23,965 bases of DNA from a virus, in the IMG/VR virus record IMGVR_UViG_3300029309_000347, positions 1-23,965 of that record. The stretch is one strand, 5' to 3'. The translations under genes and the position numbers were made by a program. Below the pieces are notes generated by a model that saw only the letters and a program-made list of their open reading frames with translations, did no database searches and was not told the origin of the DNA. Position 1 is the stretch's first letter; every line of letters starts with the position of its first letter. Of the stretch, positions 20,572 to 23,965 are shown piece by piece.

Positions 20572-20828
20572 TGGGTGCAACAGTAATGAAAGCTATCCCT
20601 GGTAATCAGGGTGAAAGCACAGACAAAAAAATGCAAGGCATGAATATGGCAAGCAATCTTGCAAATCAAACTTTTAAAACACAACCTTCAACAACACAAC
20701 CAGGTGATCAAGGTAAAATGTCAAAAAAGAAAAAGAAAAAAAATCCAACTATCATGACATCAGTTATGGGAGTTACAGAAGATGCAGAAGTATCTAACCC
20801 AAGTCTTATGGGTGGTGGAAGTTACTAA
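20571..20828 (+). CDS. LxGG-tailed small protein B
   Basis: 85 aa. The N-terminus differs from its neighbour (MGATVMKAIPGNQGESTDKK, Gln- and Asn-rich), but the C-terminal part repeats the design: a Lys run, NPTIMTSVMGVTEDAEVSNP, then SLMGGGSY. It starts in the stop of protein A and its own stop overlaps the next start. Tandem duplication with divergence of the N-terminal halves is the simplest explanation. Function unknown. Confidence 0.65.
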   Translation: MGATVMKAIPGNQGESTDKKMQGMNMASNLANQTFKTQPSTTQPGDQGKMSKKKKKKNPTIMTSVMGVTEDAEVSNPSLMGGGSY

Positions 20829-21526
20829 TGGGTGGTAGCACAACCAAAAGAAGCAGTGACAGTGGCGGTGGCGGAGGAAGCAGCTCTAACAATAATAACA
20901 ATCAAAGTGTTAATGCTGCTAAAGATGCTGCTAAGAAAGCAAAAGAAAGAGAAGTTGCTGCTGGTAATAAAATGTATGGTGGTGCTGTTTCCAAAGCAGT
21001 AGATGATAGTTTAGTAAAATCAAAGAATGTAAAAGTTGGTAGTTATTTTAAAAAAGTTGGCGGTGATTTTATTCGTCTTGGAAATAAAGAAGGTGAAAGA
21101 TTATACGCTGCTGGTGATCCTAGTGTCAGTAGATCTGTTATAGGAAACAAAGAAAGTCTAGCAATGAAGTATGGTGTTAGTGGTGGTGCAATGGGATCTG
21201 GAGATCCAACTGGTGCTATGACATCAACACCTATATCAGAAGAAATGTTACGAAGACAAAATTTAATAAAAGGAGTTGCAACAGCTGGTATGTCATTTGC
21301 AATGCCTGGTGTTGCTTCTACATTACTTAGAGCAGAAGCTGCCAGATCATTTACAGATTATGGTCAACCAGGTGAAGCATACGAAGATTACATGGAAGGC
21401 TTTGAAGCAAAACAACAAGGCAAAAAATTTAAAAGTAAAAGATCAGTACAATCTTTTGCTGGTAGAGTTGTAGATCAAATCAAGACAAGCATACTTGGTG
21501 GAGAAGGAGATAAATTAGGTGACTGA
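20828..21526 (+). CDS. Hypothetical protein between terminase and portal
   Basis: 232 aa. A low-complexity Ser/Gly/Asn N-terminus (residues ~1-30) leads to a Lys- and Ala-rich helix, then VKVGSYFKKVGGDFIRLGNK, a central Gly/Thr-rich part, and an Ala-rich segment (GVATAGMSFAMPGVASTLL) that is the only hydrophobic stretch and could insert in a membrane or pack in the virion. No family recognised. The position matches small head-associated proteins of T7-like phages. It overlaps the portal start by eight bases. Confidence 0.6.
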   Translation: MGGSTTKRSSDSGGGGGSSSNNNNNQSVNAAKDAAKKAKEREVAAGNKMYGGAVSKAVDDSLVKSKNVKVGSYFKKVGGDFIRLGNKEGERLYAAGDPSVSRSVIGNKESLAMKYGVSGGAMGSGDPTGAMTSTPISEEMLRRQNLIKGVATAGMSFAMPGVASTLLRAEAARSFTDYGQPGEAYEDYMEGFEAKQQGKKFKSKRSVQSFAGRVVDQIKTSILGGEGDKLGD

Positions 21527-23102
21527 TGTAAAAGAATTAATAAAAAGATTTTCACAATTAAAATCACAGAGAGGTACTTGGGATAGTCACTGGCAAGAAA
21601 TCGCTGACTATGTTTTACCTCGTAGAGCTGATGTAACAGTTAAAAGAGCTAGAGGTGATAAAAGAACAGAAAAAATTTATGATAGTACAGCAATAAATGC
21701 AGCTGAACTATTAGCTTCATCTTTACATGGAATGCTAACGAATGCTGCATCTCCTTGGTTCTCAATGTCTTACAAAGATAGAGCATTGAATTTAGATGAT
21801 GCAAGTATGGAATGGTTAGAAGAATGTACAAATCAAATGTACATAGTTCTAAACAGATCTAATTTTCAACAAGAGATACACGAACTATACCAGGATCTAA
21901 TTACTTTCGGCACAGCTGGTATGATTATTGAAAAAGATGAAACATCTGGTTTACGTTTTTCAACAAGACATATCTCAGAAATATATATCCAGGAAAATGA
22001 GTTTGGACGAGTAGATACAGTCTTTCGTAAATTTAAAATGTCAGCAAGATCTGCTGTGAATATGTTTGGTATGGAATATGAAAAGATTGCAAAACTAAAT
22101 CAAAACAATCCATACGAAGAAATAGAATTATTACATATAGTTTTACCAAGGGATATTTTTGATCCTAGAAAACAAGATGCATTAAATAAACCTTTTGCAT
22201 CTATCTACTGTGATCCAGAAACAAACTTTGTTTTAGGTGAAGGTGGTTATGATGAGTTCCCATACGTTGTACCGAGATTTTTAAAATCATCAGTAGAGAT
22301 GTATGGAAGATCACCAGCAATGGTTGCACTGGCAGATATTAAGATGATTAATAAAATGTCAGAAACAATTATTAAAGCTGCACAAAAAACAATAGATCCC
22401 CCTCTCCTCGTTCCTGATGATGGTTTTATTTTACCAATACGAACTGTACCTGGTGGATTAAATTTTTATCGTTCAGGATCAAGAGATAGAATAGAACCAC
22501 TAAACACAAATGCAAACATTGGATTGGGTGTTCAATACGAAGAACAACGTAGAGATGCAATTCGTAAAGCATTTTATGTAGATCAACTTTTACTTGCACA
22601 AAGAGTAAACATGACTGCAACAGAAGTTTTACAACGTAACGAAGAAAAGATGCGAATGCTTGCACCAGTCTTAGGAAGGCTCCAGGGTGAAATGTTACAA
22701 CCTCTTATCACAAGATGTTTTAATATTATGTTAAGACTAAACATGTTTCCCCCAGCACCTGAACCGCTGCAAGGTCAAATCATTGACATCGAATATACTT
22801 CACCTCTTGCAAGATCACAAAGAAGTGGTGACATCAATGCATCCGTAAGAATGATTGAGATGTTAGCTCCTCTTGCACAACTTGCACCAGTGTTTGATTA
22901 TGTTGATGTAGATAAGTTTGTAAAACACACACAAGAAGTTTTAGGTGTGCCAGCAAAAATTATGCGTAGTGACCAGGAAGTTGCACAGTTGCGTGAACAA
23001 AGAGCAGCACAACAACAAGCAATGATGGAAGCACAAGCAGAGTTACAACAAGCTGAAGCTGCTGGAAAAGCTGCACCAGCAATCAAAGCATTGAAGGGTT
23101 AA
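21519..23102 (+). CDS. Portal protein (T7-like head-tail connector)
   Basis: 527 aa from a GTG preceded by GGAGAAGGAG. The beginning (FSQLKSQRGTWDSHWQEIAD, YVLPRR), TAINAAELLASSLHGMLTN and SPWFSM are the clear signature of the T7 gp8-type head-tail connector family (PF12236). The downstream RHISEIYIQENEFGRVDTVF and NMTATEVLQRNEEKMRMLAP segments also fit. The C-terminus ends in a Gln/Ala-rich helix. It forms the ring through which DNA is packaged and ejected. Length is normal. Confidence 0.93.
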   Translation: MTDVKELIKRFSQLKSQRGTWDSHWQEIADYVLPRRADVTVKRARGDKRTEKIYDSTAINAAELLASSLHGMLTNAASPWFSMSYKDRALNLDDASMEWLEECTNQMYIVLNRSNFQQEIHELYQDLITFGTAGMIIEKDETSGLRFSTRHISEIYIQENEFGRVDTVFRKFKMSARSAVNMFGMEYEKIAKLNQNNPYEEIELLHIVLPRDIFDPRKQDALNKPFASIYCDPETNFVLGEGGYDEFPYVVPRFLKSSVEMYGRSPAMVALADIKMINKMSETIIKAAQKTIDPPLLVPDDGFILPIRTVPGGLNFYRSGSRDRIEPLNTNANIGLGVQYEEQRRDAIRKAFYVDQLLLAQRVNMTATEVLQRNEEKMRMLAPVLGRLQGEMLQPLITRCFNIMLRLNMFPPAPEPLQGQIIDIEYTSPLARSQRSGDINASVRMIEMLAPLAQLAPVFDYVDVDKFVKHTQEVLGVPAKIMRSDQEVAQLREQRAAQQQAMMEAQAELQQAEAAGKAAPAIKALKG

Positions 23103-23335
23103 TGGATATACCAAAAGAAATAAAACAGTTAATGGAATTTTATCAAATTACTTTTGAAAGTGATAATGGTAAAAAAGTATTAGAGGATTTGGAGAATAGA
23201 TTTCATATTCATTCTTCAACTATAGATGACAACAATAATAATATTGCTTACCGAGAAGGTCAGCGAAGTGTCATTTTATTTATAAAAAAAATCTTAAAAG
23301 GAGCAACACATGGCAGAAGAAAACCAGGTAGCTGA
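23102..23335 (+). CDS. 77-residue hypothetical protein between portal and scaffold
   Basis: Starts in the portal stop (TAATG) and overlaps the scaffold start by 26 bases. The sequence (MDIPKEIKQLMEFYQITFES, then IAYREGQRSVILFIKKILKG) resembles small proteins at this position in T7-like marine phages, of the form ...REGxRxVvlxIlxxL, whose function is unknown to me. It is soluble and helical, with no Cys. Confidence 0.65.
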   Translation: MDIPKEIKQLMEFYQITFESDNGKKVLEDLENRFHIHSSTIDDNNNNIAYREGQRSVILFIKKILKGATHGRRKPGS

Positions 23336-23965
23336 ACAACAAGTTCAGTCTGAGCCTGTCGAACAAACTACAGTAAATTGGAGAGATAGTCTTCCAGATG
23401 ATTTAAAAGAAGATCCATCACTCAAAACAATCCAGGATATACCAGGATTGGCAAAGAGTTACATTCACTCACAAAAAATGGTTGGTAAAGATAAAATTGT
23501 TTTACCAAATGAACATGCAACCAAAGAAGATTGGGATGATGTTTTTAATAAATTAGGTAGACCAGCATCAGCAGAAGAATATAAAATTGAAGGTGAAGCA
23601 ACAGAGTTAATAAATAATTTTAAACCAGTTGCACATACACTTGGATTAAATAATACCCAGGTACAAGAGCTTATAAATTTTTATAATACTGCACAAGAGC
23701 AAGCTACAAAAGATCAACTTATAGATGTTGAAACACAAAGAGCAGAAGCAGAAGCAACTTTACGAAAAGAGTTTGGTAGAGCTTTTCAAAATAAAGTTGG
23801 TTCAGCAATGCGATTAGCTCAAACAGTTTTTACAAAAGAACAATTAGATAATACAAAATTAGCTGATGGTTCAACTTTGGGCAACAATGTTGACCTAATA
23901 AAAGGTTTTGCAAAACTTGCAGATCAATTAGGTGAAGATAGAGCATTACCTAATCCGCAAGCAAA
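23310..23965 (+). CDS. Capsid assembly scaffold protein, N-terminal 218 residues, partial
   Basis: The ATG at 23310 follows AAAGGAG with good spacing, and the frame is open to the end of the window. The product is acidic and Gln/Glu-rich at the start (MAEENQVAEQQVQSEPVEQ), then WRDSLPDDLKEDPSLKTIQD, LAKSYIHSQKMVGKDKIVLP and FNKLGRPASAEEYKI. This combination is typical of T7-like scaffold proteins that shape the procapsid and leave before DNA fills it. Position after the portal agrees. The C-terminal coat-binding part is beyond the window. Confidence 0.85.
   Translation, partial: MAEENQVAEQQVQSEPVEQTTVNWRDSLPDDLKEDPSLKTIQDIPGLAKSYIHSQKMVGKDKIVLPNEHATKEDWDDVFNKLGRPASAEEYKIEGEATELINNFKPVAHTLGLNNTQVQELINFYNTAQEQATKDQLIDVETQRAEAEATLRKEFGRAFQNKVGSAMRLAQTVFTKEQLDNTKLADGSTLGNNVDLIKGFAKLADQLGEDRALPNPQA

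Noticed and set aside
1-23965. CRISPR arrays, insertion sequences, T7-type phage promoters
   Set aside because: I saw no regularly spaced direct repeats with unique spacers, no transposase, and no recurring promoter-like consensus before the late genes. The only tandem repeats are coding (tail fibre) or at attP.

Overview
The window is most of an AT-rich temperate tailed phage with a T7-like (podovirus) virion. The overall composition, the many very small lysine-rich genes, the tail-fibre modules and the lysozyme/holin types resemble phages of marine alphaproteobacteria such as SAR11. That host assignment is inference from remembered families; nothing in the window names the host. Both ends lie inside virion genes: the left edge is the C-terminal part of a large internal virion protein and the right edge is the start of the scaffold gene. 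In T7-like order, capsid, tail tubes and the rest of the internal virion protein would join these two ends outside the window.

Layout. 1-7940 (+): internal virion protein, T7-like tail fibre, then a host-recognition cassette of tail proteins (several with C1q-like jelly-roll ends) interleaved with two different tail-assembly chaperones. 7937-10018 (+): lysis block with small membrane or secreted proteins, a PD-(D/E)xK nuclease, a GH24 lysozyme and a holin. 10022-11226 (+): a run of tiny, very basic proteins, one of which is split by a 38-nt hairpin-bearing segment. 11255-11344 (+): a complete tRNA-Ser(UGA). 11345-12577 (-): tyrosine integrase. 12630-12825: probable attP. 12801-15604 (-): leftward operon with a Cas4/RecB-like nuclease, an ERF/Rad52-like annealing protein and small genes. 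15715-16311 (-): repressor-like HTH protein facing a rightward early operon (16439-17871) with HTH replication or regulatory proteins. 17943-23965 (+): zinc-finger protein, TerS, TerL, two LxGG-tailed paralogs, portal and scaffold.

How the parts work together. The HTH repressor and integrase point to lysogeny. No RNA polymerase or DNA polymerase gene is in the window, although the whole integrase-to-terminase segment is present, so early transcription and replication probably use host enzymes, with the phage supplying initiator-like and recombination proteins. Genes are packed with ATGA, TAATG and short overlaps, so translational coupling is likely.

Two observations stand out. First, a sequence at 12749-12765 has exactly the shape of a tRNA-Ser(UGA) anticodon arm and is flanked by 11-bp-phased repeats, which looks like an attP core. 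It lacks the 3' half of a tRNA, so integration there would break the host tRNA gene, while the phage carries a complete but diverged tRNA-Ser(UGA) next to int that could replace it. Second, the 38-nt interruption in the WSAR/KAQ gene is bounded by identical AGA codons, with a stop codon two codons after the first, a hairpin, and a G-run before the second. These are features of programmed translational bypassing, though a plain disabling insertion is the simpler reading.
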